64,000 bases of DNA from Enoplolaimus lenunculus. Taxonomy: Eukaryota > Nematoda > Enoplea > Enoplida > Thoracostomopsidae. Each line of letters starts with the position of its first letter. The first letter of the stretch is position 1. Made by a program: the position numbers and the translations under genes. The stretch covers positions 62,001 through 126,000 of the forward strand of contig JASANG010000305.1 in NCBI GenBank assembly GCA_030248215.1. Direction: 5' to 3'. The notes under the pieces are model-generated. The model did not search any database, was not told the DNA's origin, and worked only from the letters and a program-made list of their open reading frames with translations. Shown in pieces: positions 35,550 to 49,900 of this stretch.

Positions 35550-36785
35550 TAATCAACCCTAGTAGACGTGGCTCAACGTCTCAAACAAATGTTGAACGAA
35601 TGAGCTGTTTAGGTGATTCTGCTCATGTCCAGTTCCTAGTAGATTTAAACCGTTGAGTTCTACTGAATTCATGTTGGATTTTTTTAAACTTTAATTTATG
35701 AATTAAAATTTTTATAATTTGAACTTTAAAACCGTTTGATGAAATTTGACTATGAAATAACCATATACTAAGTTGCGCGGATCACTTTTCCAAAAACACC
35801 AGAACGTACTGATTAGGTCTTGAAGAACAAAATTGTGGCACCAGCATAAAGTTTAGACTTACGCTTTAGGCTTTACACTTTTACGTCGTTTTTTTCCTCA
35901 GGCTTAGGCTTATAAAGATTCACGTGTACTTAGGTTTATAGTCCTACTGATGTCTATTTTATATATGACCACACCCCACTGTTATTTCTTAATGATTAAT
36001 TTTACCAGTATCATCAGTTTACCGACATGAAAATAAGCATTAGAAACTTTATCTAAATTTTAGACTTGTATATTAATATATAAATTCAACCAAGTTTTGT
36101 TTCGTAAATAACCAACTGTTCGCAAGCCCGGTCGGCGCTGTCGTTTTCTAGTCGGCACCAGAGAAGCCAAAAACAAACAGTTGCACCACGAAGTTCTGAG
36201 AGAGGGTGAAAATTACGAAGCCATTTGTTCCAAACAATCGTTCAAAATATTACATTTTAACTCTTGACCAATCGTTAACAGCGATTCAATAAGAGTAACT
36301 GTATCTGACAAATAATTATCGAATCATAGGTTAAACGGCATTTCCTCATACTGTCCTCACTAGCCCGCCACCAATAGACCTCGGTAGGGCAGTAAGCCAG
36401 TTACGGGTCTATCAATAGTTGCCACCTGAGCCAAAAACTGGCATTTGTTTTGGTTTCCTTAAAATATGGTTTCGAATGTTGTGCGACCGTGTTTGTTTCC
36501 GGTCTGTTGGCCGCGGATAAAGAAGTTTTTGTTTATCTTTTGGTACGAACGGCGCTTGGGTAAAGTTTTCAATTGCACTAAATGCGCCGGTTTGAAGCCT
36601 TTCTGGTTCTTGCACCTACACCTTCCTTCACGTTTAACATTAACGCTCAGACACAGGTTCACGAACTCTGCCGGGGCTTATGAAACGGTTTAGGAAAAGA
36701 CCTAAGCCGAAGCCTTTACGTAAATGTGGCGGAACAATATACAAGACTGATTTTCTGACGTTACAAGATGCCGTATTATAGTTTT

Positions 36786-36988
36786 GGCCCATGGTTACTT
36801 TAAGAGGCATCCAGGTTTCTGGTGGGTCTATAAAAGACTAAGTTTAGATCCTAGATTGCATTTTTTGCGTAGACTTAGGCTTGGGCTTAGGCTTAGGGTT
36901 AGGAACACATTTTTGCAATGTTTACGCTTAGGCTTAGGCTTAGAAATACGCTTTTTCTACTGTTACGCCACTTAAAGTAACACTGACC
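36786..36988 (+). mobile_element. GGCCCATG MITE, subfamily A, with clean 8-bp duplication
   Basis: Starts GGCCCATGGTTACTTTAAG and ends with its inverse; ATAGTTTT is present on both sides (36,778-36,785 and 36,989-36,996). This copy, with those at 39,183 and 60,519, shows that the family makes 8-bp duplications. Confidence 0.9.
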
Positions 36989-37911
36989 ATAGTTTTTATA
37001 CAGAATTTACAACTTGTGCCATGTACGCAAAGGCATGGCATTCCTCAATCATTCCACACTTAAAGGGTAATCATAGACAGAAGTGGAGCTGCCACAATTA
37101 CGTTCAAAGATCACAACCCACGAGATATTTTTCTTGCCGTCTCATGGGGGCCCACGAGTAATCCGTGTCCTATTTGCCGACGAAAATAGCAGTGAAAAAA
37201 TTAACCGCATTTTAGCGATTATGCAATTAATCATTTTTTCTTGCAGCTACAAAAATAACATATTATTGCTGAAACTATCGCTTCTTCCTCGAACATCTTA
37301 AGCACACGTCCGCCTAAAACAAAAAATATATTTCTTCAAATACTGAAATCGTCATATATATATGTCTAGTAATAATTGTCTTAACCGGACACGGATGTAA
37401 TTCTAACTCAAACAATTTTGTATACTATTAAAATTGCATTTGGCTTCTTGCTCTGTCTGTCTGTTCGCAAGGAATCAAGCGAACGTTTTAATGATTTGGA
37501 AATTTATCAATTTATAAAATGGGAATAAAAACCGTGTAAATGTCATTTATTTCTCGTTCATTGGAGAATCTCATATAACGTATCTTTTGACTAGAACACA
37601 CGCTACTGTTGAAGTTATATTCCTACAACCAAGCGAAATGCCAATTATACTCCATATCAGGCCCGTAGCCAACTCACCTTGCAAGCTGGTTAAACATTAT
37701 TCATGCTGGGAATACAAGAGATTTTGATGACTTACAAGCAAGGTTAAAATTTTTTACGGGTGGGTAAAATCCGTCCAAGGGGCCGGATGAACCCCGCTGC
37801 CTCCTTTGTTCCTATACGGACCCTCTCGATACTTGTAATTTTAGTAGACGTACTAAATATGCTGTGGTTGACTTTATTAATGCGAGTGCCATCTTGCCAA
37901 TCACTTAAGAA

Positions 37912-40900
37912 ATGAGGAAAATTTGTGTAATTCTTCAATTTATTTCACTTATTTACTGCATTGCCATCACAACTGCAACCCCTGAGCCGGCGAAAAAACG
38001 TACGTTTCTACGTTGTGATTATGTGAAGTTTTTTGTTTTGTTTTGGGTTGGCATAAAACTAAAACATCAAAAATATTTGGCTGTGGGTTTAGACAAAATT
38101 AGCGGGATGCTTACGATTAGGTTTAACTTAGGCTTGGGTCAGGTCTCACGCCTAATCGTAGGTTATACTTAGGGCTTAGCTTGGGCTCAGGCTTGGCTCT
38201 GGGTTAGAGGTAGGCTTGGCTCTGGTTTAGAGGTAGGCTTAGACTAGTCTAACACGGTTACAGTTTACATGACGATTTCAGCGGCATGCTACGAATATGT
38301 GGACTACGGTGACTGCGGGGGCGCAGTTCAAAAGTGGTATTACGACCCTTACATGTCCACATGCCGACAATTCCGGTACAGTGGATGTGGCGGAACCGGA
38401 AATCGTTTTGATACAAAAAACTTGTGTCACGAAGCGTGTGGCGTTGTTGCAATCAAAAGTTAGTGAACACATTATTTAAGGGTTTTGGGGGTGAATATAC
38501 AATATTATATAATAAACGGAATCAAAAATGTTATCCTTTGCTCTTGTAGAGCAAACTGTGAGCAACTTGTATATGTTTATTTTCGAATACCGATACAAAT
38601 GAACATGTCCTTTGTGGTCCAGTGTTAATACTTTTAGGGCAGTAACTCTAGATAAGACACATACCTAAGCCTAAGCCTAAGAGCTAAAGTAACAATAAAT
38701 CCTAAACGCAAGCGTAAACCTGAACAAAAATATTCTGAAATGCAATTCTACTCTATTGCAGTCCTGCGACAAAACAGAACGGCCCTAAAAGTAACATCGG
38801 ACGTGTAAGAGTAGTAAACTTCGGTTTAGTCTAATTCTTACGGTTAATTTTAGGCTTTTCTTAGGTTTCTATTTAAGCCAGGGCATAGAAATAACGTAAA
38901 CAGAAATGCGGGATTATCAAACGATTCGTGTGATCAAAGTAAAAACAAGTCATGAAATTTATCACATTTAAGCCGCGTGTGAATTGCCGTATGATGCTGG
39001 CCATTGTTCACATTCGACGTCACATTTTGCGCTAATGTGGTTCTTTGATGTTCACGCGAAACGTTGCTCGCAATTTCACTATTCTGGCTGTGGTGGAAAT
39101 CAAAATCGGTTTCAAACAATGAAGGATTGTTTTCAAACTTGTGGGCATATCATGGAACAAGGTTTTAGTTTGTTCTCCGTCCGGGCCCATGTTACTTTAA
39201 GGGACGTCCAGGTGTCTGGTGGATCTATAAAAGAGCAGGTTTCGATTATATGTTACATTTTTTGCTTAGGCTTAGGCTTAGACTTAGGAACTCATTTTTG
39301 CAACGCTTTGGTTTAGGTTTAGGCTTTGGAATACGCTTAATCTACTGTTACGCCCCTTAAAGTAACATTGGCCTCCGTCCGTAACAAGTGTAGCACCTAT
39401 CGCCAGTTGATAATAAACTTTGTGACTTAAAGCGACCAACGAGCGATGAGGTTTGGCATTTCTCACATTTTTCGGATATCAAGTTTTTTTACTAGTATGC
39501 AGTTCTTTTATACACCAACAGATGGTACAGTTCAAATGTTGGAAAATTCATTGCGTATTGGTGATAGGTGACTGTATATTTGTGGAAAAAACAGGTCTTA
39601 GCTAAAACAGCTAGAAAGTGCTTTAAGTTTCAAACGAATGCGGTGTCATTTGGGGTTTGGAATATTTGAAATTTGTAAATTAATCATTTTTGTATTGTTT
39701 CACAGGATGTGCCAAATGTAACACATCAACATCGTCATGCATTGTTCAACACAACGCAGTCGAGTGTGAATGCAGATTTGGGTTCTACAAAGATGAGTAT
39801 TACCGTTGTGTTGGTATGTATACTTATTTTGGCCTATGAGAACAGGGCCGGATCGGTTTCCGGAGGGGCTATAATAGAGGCAGTTTAAGTTTTAGACTAT
39901 TTTTTACTTAGGCTTAGGCTTAGACTTAGGCTTTAGACTGAGGAATATGCTTATACTACGGTTCCGGCCCTGTTCAATACATGGGCCCATATTTCCACCG
40001 TAGGCCTGTATTGCCGATAGTATATGCAACATCTATTATCAGTTGACGATAAGTGAAATAACTTTGATCTCAATAAACCAAATTAGAAGTGATAATGTTG
40101 CTGTCTGCAACGTCCCTGCTCCGTGACCAACGCACGACCCCACACCCCCATTTCCATTTTGAAGTTAACCAGATACAATTTTGTTAACATTATTGTAGTT
40201 GGCAAACAGCAATACTTTCGCGTTGTTTCGCTGACATATTATTTTGTTCAACGCAGTTTATAAAACCACTCTCGTTGCATTTTGCTAGTTTCCATTTAGC
40301 ATTTCAGTAGAAGATCTCCTTAATGCGGAGTGAGATAGTTTTGCACGGTCGAAGTTGCGTCCCCAAATTTATACTTTAACCTTTTATTACCTTGAAATTT
40401 AAATTTTCAAAATTGACTTTTCAGACATCGACGAATGTTCAAATCATTTATCGAAATGTGCTCCAAACGCAATTTGTACGAATACATTTGGGTCTTACAG
40501 TTGTGAATGCAGTCCTGGATACACAGGAGACGGGTTCCGGTGCAAAGACAAAGACGGTGGCACCGTGGCACTTTCGAAGCCATATGGTACCACTTCAAGA
40601 CCGTTTGCTGTTGTGCCTCTTGGTAATCAACGTTATTTCGCTGTTTATTTTGTTGGTTTTAATGGTAAAATTTCGGTCTTACAATTTTTCATTTTATTGT
40701 TGTTGTTGTTGTTGTTGCTCTTGTTGTTTTTGTTGCTGTTTGAAATGAAATATTTAGAAAACAGCGGGGTTCCAATCTGAAATAAATTTTGTCGAAAGCG
40801 GAATCGGAATCAGAATCAAATTGTTTTGTCGGAACCGGAACCGGAATCGCAATCGATATTTAAGTTTTAGTAATTATATCAAAAACTAAAGTGTATGACT

Positions 40901-43900
40901 TTTTACTTTTTGTTGCAGTATCTTTATCGGTATTGTTCACAGATGAAAGCCAGTCGGAATCGGAATCGGAACGCAAATTATGTCGGAATTTTAGCCGGAA
41001 TTGGAAAACAGTTGGACATAAACGATTGCAATCACATCAAAATGTAGCTTAACGTCGTTTATGTCCGGGAGGGAGACACCAGCAGCCCCAGGCGCCCATA
41101 TACTTTTCATACGGCTGCCCATGGTTTGAACTAAGCGTAAATAGTGACAAGTAAATATTGAATGGCAAAAACATAAAGCGATATTATCAAGTTTTGTGCA
41201 ATAATTTTTTTTCAGAAATAACCTCAACAAGCGAAGCGAGCCAGTAAATGTTAATATGTAATAATTTTTGACAATTAAACGTATAATACTTGTTGTCACT
41301 TTCAGATCGGAAGCCACCTTCAGATCACGTCGGAGCTCGCGGTTCAGATTTGAACAATGAATTGGGACTTGACCGCAGTTATCAACCGTTTGTTGAATGT
41401 GCAAGTTGCCATCCGAATGCGACCTGTATTTATGGCAGATGTCAATGCAAAACTGGATTTTCTGGCTCAGGAATATGGTGTCAAGGTTGGCTGAAATTGG
41501 CCGAATTTCATAAGGAACCGTATTTTATACGAAGCAGGAACTGGAACAGGAACAGGAATGGAATTTTCGCAAGAAATCCAGTTTAACTGTATTTTATTAG
41601 CGATGCTGTTGACGAGATTTTTGATTTTAAAAAGGTTTATCGCTTAGTCCACAAATGTCAATTATCCCTAATTGTGGTGTGCATAAATAACTCCAGGGCC
41701 AAATAAAGTTGATTTCGAAACTTTAAGGCATATTTAAGTTTTGAAAGTACATTCCTAAGTATAACCTGGCATTGTCGCTCAAGCTTTTGATATAAGAGAA
41801 ATAAGCGTTTAATTCAACAGATAGTTGCAATACTGGATATATATCAGTAACAAAGGGAGGAAAGGCGGGTTAATAATAAATAACAGTCCGTAACTGAATA
41901 GCAGGGTGATACCTTCTGGAGAGTCCAAATATATATCAGTCCCCCACGTATCAGGGTCGCTACAGTACTCGTATGAGCAGTACCAAGTTTCCGCAAGAAG
42001 TTTGAGCCTTTTTAGGGGCATCACACCAAGCTCCTAAATCTGATCGGTGATGATAAACGTTTAATATTTCAAACTCGCGGATTTCGAATTCCGACTTGAA
42101 ATTAAACCCGCATTAAAATAGAAAAATTAACACGGAAAACAATTCGCACTTATTTAAATTCGTTCAAAGATGCGAAAGTTACACGATCTACCAACAAAAA
42201 TTAAGTTTTTATGAACAAAAACCCGGAAATACTACGGCGTAAAAAGCTAAAAAGCGTACTCGAGCGATCGGATGCACTTTTCGTATTTCAATTTTTTTGT
42301 TCACACAAACATATTTTTTGATGATCGACCGGATAACTTTCGTAGCTTTGAATGAATTTAAATAAGCGACTACACTATTCCGCTTTAATATTTCCCCATT
42401 ATTTCATAAAGTTGCTGATCCCAGGTTAAATGATGGACGCAGTTTACGTTGCCCGACTTGCCTTTTCGTGCTAAAAATTTAGCGATGTGGACTGTTCATC
42501 AGAAGTTTACAATGTGTTTTCTTTTTTTTTGAAACAGTTGTAAAAATATGACATGTAATATTTTATTGCAGATATCGACGAGTGTGAAACGTGGACGGAA
42601 CAGTGTTCGCGATACGCGCTTTGTACGAATACGATTGGGTCGTACGCTTGCAAATGTCAAGATGGGTTCATTGGCAATGGTTGGCAATGTCGTCAGCCTC
42701 AAGGTAAACCTATATTTATTGTTTTTCGCGTGACTAATTTATTTCATCTGAAATATGATTTCAAGTCATGATTTTAATTCTGAACCTTTAGGATGGGACC
42801 GAGGCGTTCGCTGTGAGCACTTTCTCGTCGGAGTGCAGAATTAAGTACGTATTGTACGTATGGCATCAACAGGAGTTGTAACGTATGGCGTCAACAGGAG
42901 TTGTAACGTATGGCGTCAACAGGAGTTGTAACGTATGGCTTCAACAGGAGTTGTAATGCATGGCTTTAACAGGAGTTGTAGCGTATGGCTTCAACAGGAG
43001 TTGTAACGCATGGCTTCAACAGGAGTTGTAACGCATGGCGTGAACAGGAGTTGTAACGCATGGCTTTAACAGGAGTTGTAACGTATGGCGTCAACAGGAG
43101 TTGTAATGTATGGCTTCAGCAGGAGTTGTAACGTATGGCGTCAACAGGAGTTGTAACGTATGGCGTCAACAGGAGTTGTAACATATGGCTTCAACAGGAG
43201 TTGTATTGCTATTTTAGCTGTCGTATGTCATGAACCATTTGACGAAATCTACTACAAACAATGCGGATACGGACATTGGCAACGACGGTATTACTACAGT
43301 TCTGCTGAACAAGAGTGTAAAATGTTTTGGTTCGATAATTGTAACAGGTTGGTGGCAGGGTGTAAAAACGGATAGTAAAAATAACGGAAACGGAAACGAA
43401 TATCCGGTTACACGCTGGTTGGCGGCAATTGGCTCTCACACGTTCTCAGCTTGGTCCTGAAAAGCTAAGCTGGCTTGAGTTGGCCAAAGCGCTGGTTAAA
43501 AATTTGTTAACCCCTGAGCTGCCTAAAACTTGGATAACCAACCAGATATATATTGCCTGATGAAAATTAGATTTTTTTCACTTTTACAGCATTTTCAAAT
43601 TCTGTTCAACGGAAACATTTATTGTCGCATATTATTTTCTTCTTAAGCTATGAAACTTTTCAATATTTTCGACGCTATTATTAATTTTCGTACCATTGAC
43701 AACTTTTTCCAAAATGGGCTTTACCACGACCTGCAGGAAAGGCAAATGACATTTCTACGGTGTGAAAACTCCGCGCCAGGTAACAAACTGTTTGCTCGCT
43801 TTACATCTCTTTATTCGAATTGAAGCTGTAAAAATTTGCACGTGTAAACACGGTTTAATAAGATTAAAGCTGCTTATAAAGCCATACCTTTAGAATTGCG

Positions 43901-46900
43901 TTTTACACTCCCCTACAAGTAAGGTTATGGTTAGGTTTAGAAAAAGACTTATTTATGCTTTAGTCAAAGGTCGAAAATTCCTTAGCCTGAAATGTGAAGT
44001 TAAAGTGTACAAAAGCCGATGTTTGCTTTTAAGCAGTATTTCTAATATTTCAGCTCAAGCCAAAACATATTTCCCGACCGTGAAAGTTGCGTTCGTCTTT
44101 GTACCCAAACCTGGCTGCCTATTGGTGAACATGAGACATCTCCCGAATGGCTGCAGCAGCCAGATCCTGACCGAAACCGCTACGAAGTTTCCGAATCCGG
44201 AAATACTGACAGCGTAGTAGTTTACGGTACATCCGGTTCAAATATTAATGAATATAATAAATATGAATATAATATACATAACAACGGCAACACTGACTAT
44301 CGGTATGGCGGATACAGAAGCAGTACATATGGTCCGTATGAGAAACCCAAAGGCGTATGGCCGTGGGATGGCCCTCCGGCTGCGGTCCCGGATTTAATCA
44401 CACCGACGCTGCCGAGTGTTTCAGAAGAGACAGCAGAGCTTGAAGAGTTTGATGCTCAAAAAGGTATCGCTATTGAAGAGGACAGACGTGTAGACGCGAG
44501 TTTTTGACAGCGCACACAGGAAACGAGAAAATTTTTTGACCCATAAATATATAAAGTATGTCATTGTAAATGTTAAATGTGCCTTAACCCCTTCTCACAT
44601 TGAATTGCCTATAGGCAACTCAGCGCAGTCTATATACGTTAAATAATATATATCGCACCGTGTTTAACAATTGCAACACGGATACATAGTACTAAATCAC
44701 CAGAAGACGTGAGAGCCCCCTCGGGCTCGAGCGTCAAGCTCCTATAGCTGAGTGGTGATGGTATACGCCTCCCAATCCAGTCAATGGAGTTCGAATCCTA
44801 GCATAAAAGTAGGTCTCAAGGGAAATAGAAAATATTCATGAGAGAAAGGGTTAATTCTTGTTTCTCGAGAAGTTTCGGAATGGAATATATGCCGCTTTAT
44901 AGATGCTCCATTACATACGCCTCTGCATGAAAGTCTACAATCAGTCGCCTAGCCAAGGGGGGGCAAGAAAGCCATGGCCCCCAATGGTTTTGGAAAAGTT
45001 TCATTATTGAATAAATTGAAACTATAACCTCATGTCCGTTTCTATCCCACACACTAGTTGTTGGTGCTTTTCTATTCTGAATCGACATTGCTTTTGTGGT
45101 ATATGTACCAATATTTATTTTCTCACTTGTTATTGTGTGTAGTGACAGTTTTTGTACGATTAACACACTATATGTTTAAACTTTTTGCGTACCCCCAAAA
45201 CGTAAATCCTAACCACTCACATGTCTACAGTCCACTTGGAAAAGCGCTGTGTAGGCCGTCAGTCCAAAATACAATATTTTACCACAATTATTGTGTATAG
45301 CTCCCCAACACTTTGCCGTGATTTTCCCGTGTAAATTTTCTGCGGACTCATTTGAGTCGAAACATTATACAATTCGCATTTGTTATAAATCGGTCCTGTA
45401 GTTACCCGAATAAGAGGGGAGCTGATATTTATTTGGCCTCTCGAGAGGGTTCCTCCGGTTATTTGGTTACTGACTGTTATTTATTTGCCCGCCTCGGGAT
45501 CCTTCGTTACTGATATATCCGGTATTGCAAATATCTGTTGAATAAACGTTTATTTGTCTTGCATCAAAAGCTTGGGTGATGATGTAAGGTTTAGGAATGT
45601 ACAATCAAAACTTAAGTATACTTTAAAGTTTCGAGTTCAACTTTATTTGGTCCTGGAGTCATTTATGCACTACATTTAGAGATAAGTGACAACTCTAATT
45701 AATTAAGGTTTTTGGGGACTCTATCCGCTTACGGACTCTTATTAGGGATATGGACTTCTATTGATTGGGACTCAATATGGGGAGCCCCTCTTATTCGGGT
45801 CACTACTGTAAATTCTTGATGCTAGTTGGTTGAGAAAATCTTAGGTTTTTGAATGTTATAATAGTGTACAGTTGAGGTTGCAAATTAAAATTTGATGTGT
45901 AAAATAACTAAACATTTTACTAAACATGGTTTTTATTATTTGTTAATTTTAGTTCCACCCAAGTGTTTGACAATTTCCGAGGACCCATACGCAGATCTCA
46001 GCATTGCAACTCCATACGGTACATGCCGCCAGCCAACAACTGAGTCTCGGTACCGGTTTTCGCCGGCATTTCATGACTGTGTCCGGTATTCGGTTCCGGC
46101 TTGTGCTGACTACAAAGTTGGCCTGTTTTACTCGGACGCCGCCGCAAAACGAGGACCGGAGTCACCGTTTGCCGGTGCAGTAGATGCCGGAGAAAATGTG
46201 ATGAGAAATTCATTTTCGACTCAAAAGCTGTGTCGTGACGCTTGCGTTAATCAGACTGCACATTTGTCGACTGACGCGTTTTGGATGATGAAAATTGAGC
46301 GTAAGAAATGAGAGTTTTGACAACGTGTGAAAATTGAGCGTGGGAACTTTGTTGGTCGTGTGAAAATTGAGTGTTGCGGGAATTTTTTTGTGTAAAAATC
46401 GAGGGTGCGGGAATTGTTTTGTCGTGTGAAAATCGAGGGTGCGGGAATTTTTCAGTCGTGTGAAATTTGATGGTTTGGGAATTTTTTGGTCGTGTTCAAT
46501 TGAGGGTTGCCGCAATTTCTAGGTTGTGTGAAAATTGAAAACGCGGGTAATTTTTGGTCGTGTCAAAGTTCTGGGTGCATCAAATTTTTGGTCGTGTGCA
46601 AATTAAAGGTGTGCCAATTTTGTTTGGTCGATGTGAAAATTGAACGTGGGAATTATTTAGGAGCACTTAATTTTTAATTACAAACGAGAGACGAACTTTA
46701 ATTTACACCGTTAGGGATAAAACTTTAATTGATCTTTTTTATGTAAAAATAGATCGTACGAATTGATTTTCGGCAGCAAATTATGGTTGTTGTTGCTGCC
46801 GTCTCTGATATATACATTGTTCAGAACGACACTAATACGTTATGCCTAAAATTTCCGTTTAGAATATTCTAATACAAGTTTGTCTTACCTATTTCAGAAC

Positions 46901-49900
46901 TTGCTAATTTGAGCTAAATATTACAAAATGCAGCATATAAACGGCTTAGGCTTAAGCTTAGGCTTAGGCTGTGGCTTAGGCTTAGGCTTAGGCTTAGGCT
47001 TAGGCTTAGGCTTAGGCTTTAGGCTTACATACAGGACACTGTTGTTATGTTACATTTTTAGCCTCTGCCTGCTTTGAAAAATTTGATTCTGGTCAAATGT
47101 GCTGGTCGAGACCTTCGATACAGAGGTAAATGCTTAATAGTAAACAATCTAGTAATGCATTTTGGTTTTTTTAGCTAAAATACCGTAACCTCCAGTAGAT
47201 GTTCGAGTAGAGGTTACGTTCACCGTAGAGCGTTTCGTTTTAGAAATTTTAGATGATTTTTTAGGATCATTTTGCTGTTGTGTTTTAAGACGTAGAATAT
47301 TGCGATCTGTGCCCCAGCCGAATTTAGTGTTGTTTAGAACACTCGTAGATCTTCAATGGATAACGGCCATAATTTAAGTTAGAAAAATTGTAAGGTAAGG
47401 GGACCCTTGTCATTTTTAAAACATAATTCTGATAGAAAAAATCGCATTAAATAAGAACACTCTCTCATTTTATCACAAAATGTTGTGGTGATAAAAATTG
47501 TAAGATGGGGGGACGTTTATTATTTTTTCATAAAATTTTGCTGCCCTCCCTCCCGCTGGATCCACTATTGGTGCCATACACAATTGAGAATACTGCTCGT
47601 AATGTCTGCTTAACACAGCTAAAAACGGTCATGCTCAAATCTGGTCATTTCGATTTCTGGCAAAGACGCCGATTCGGATTATATTTTAAAAAAAGTTAAA
47701 GTCTAATCGCCAGATTTTCAATAACTTTAATGGTCATATTTGGATCCATTGTTATGTTAAGTTTGCTGAATTTGTTTGAAGCTATACTCGTTTGACAGCA
47801 ACGACATACGTTGCTGCTGGGTACGCAGTTGCTTGCATAGATGCATGCTTCGTGATTGCTTTTGTAACGTTTGTCCTTGTTGCTTTATGTTTTTATTATT
47901 ATTATTATTATTATTAATATTATTATTACTGTTATTATTATTATAATTATGTTTTGTAGTGTTTATGTGCTGATTCCGGCTAAAGTTGTTTGTGGTATAT
48001 ATCTAAGTACTTAGACATGTTAACACACCCTGTTTAAAACTTGTAATATAATGCGTCATCCACTTTATCTTGTGCCCGCTGTGTGGAAATTTGCAACGCC
48101 AATTTCCAACTACGGTTTTTAAAAATCATAGTAGTTGGAAATTGGGAAACTCAAAATTGCCCTTGTGGTAAATTGAGTTATTTTAAAAACCGTATATGGA
48201 AATTGATTAAGTATTTAGATTTCAATTTCCCACTACGGGTTTTTCACCAATTTACCACTTGGGGTTTTGCATTTTGTAGAATTGGGAAATTGGAAAATTT
48301 TAAAAACCCAATTTCCAACTACTATGATTTTTAAAAACCGTAGTTGGAAATTGGCGTTGCAAATTTCCACACAGCGGGCACAAGATAAAGTGGATGACGC
48401 ATAAAATCTCATCGACTGGTCTCCCATTTTATTATTACGTCAGGCTTAGGCTTAGGCTTAGACTGCCGGGTGGCAAACTGTCTGATCGATGAATTGTTGT
48501 CAATTCAATGTTCATACGCATCTTTACAGTTGAAACAAAAATCGGCCCATGTTTAAATATGAGGCGGATCGTTTTTCCACAGGACTGCAATAGAGTAAGA
48601 TTAAGTTTTAGACTATTTTCTGTTTAGGCTTACGGTTAGGCTTGAGGTATGGCTTATTCTCACCCTTTGGCTTGGGCTCAAAGTTGACTTACAAATATGC
48701 TTCTACTACTCTTACGGCACTTATGTATATATTGGCAAAAAATCTTTATCACGTGATGCAGCTTATTTTGTGAAAACGGCAGCTTAAAACAGTCAACATG
48801 TACTGCATTGGTGTTCCTGTTTTAAAATGGGCCAAAAGGCCAAGTCTATTAACCTCGTCAGATCTGTTTTAGTGCTAAATTTTATAGTCTTCTTTGTTGC
48901 ATAAAAGTAGTGAAAAATTTCGCAACAAAGTAACAAATTTTTCAAAATGTCTCTTACGTAAGCTATATTTCGGTTTTGGTTTTATACCCAAAGCATACAC
49001 TCGGGATTATTGATATTTTAAATCGTTACAGCAGAATTTTCATATTCACATGATTTGTGCTACTGGCAGGCGGGGGTTTAGAGATCTTAGAGACTCGCCA
49101 GGCTGAAGCTTAGGTTCAGGCTTATGTTTAGCTTTAGCCTCAGGTAGGATTAGGCATAAAAGTTAAACGTTAATGGTAAAGCTTAGACGTAGTGGGTAGC
49201 CTGTATACGAAACGTGGGGCCTATTTTTGATGTATTTTATTTTTAGAACCTTGTATTATTATGACTGGAATCGATCTGAATGCTTACCGTTCCGCCATAA
49301 AGGTTGTGCTGGCAATAAAAATCGCTTTTCAAGCCGTTTTTCGTGTGAAAAATCGTGTCTTTATCTCAAGAAACCGATCTCAAGTAAGAATTTTTTAAGA
49401 AACCAGTTTTTAAGCTTGTTTAGGCACAGGTTTTAGGTTACATAAATTTAGGCCTATTTGAGCCTGTGTTAAGAACTATTAAGGTTATATTTAAATAATG
49501 ATCCTTGTCACTTTATTGGGGTTGGATCTCTATACAACTTATTATGTAAATCTTGCTATACTGTAATAATAAAATTTGCAAAGTGTTGCCAAAATATTTT
49601 TAAGCATCTTTTTCAAGAAATCTTGGCAGTTGAAGATTCTGAAATTGTTCCAGAGATACAAATAAACTCTATTTTTGGCAAACTTTTACAAAAACACCTA
49701 AAATATCAATAACTTTAGCTGAAATTCTGCCGAAGCCAGATGCAGACTTCGGGTTGAACGATGGAGGACAAGCCAATCCAGTTCAGTACTGACTGGCAGG
49801 CTTATGTTTAGGCCTTGTTATACTCTGTTTGCAATCCCTTTTATATCATGGGTTCAAAAAAGTGTTATTTTGGTTTGTGCCGTTGACATCTATTTAAGTA

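Larger units (their letters stand above)
26817..37911. other. About 11 kb with no gene seen; transposon-rich
   Basis: Between the stop of the EF-hand gene and the start of the Kunitz gene I find only repeats: the minisatellite, CTGTAGTGACCC, GCCCGTAGCC, GGCCCATG and CACTG elements listed separately, a run of CGGAAA words at 32,405-32,580, and AT-rich sequence. No frame has domain motifs, codon bias or splice signals that I could support. Regulatory sequence cannot be judged by eye. Confidence 0.5.

Noticed and set aside
40392-40748. 118-codon frame ending in a Cys-rich tail
   Set aside because: It is an out-of-frame reading of the calcium-binding EGF exon followed by the TTG microsatellite.
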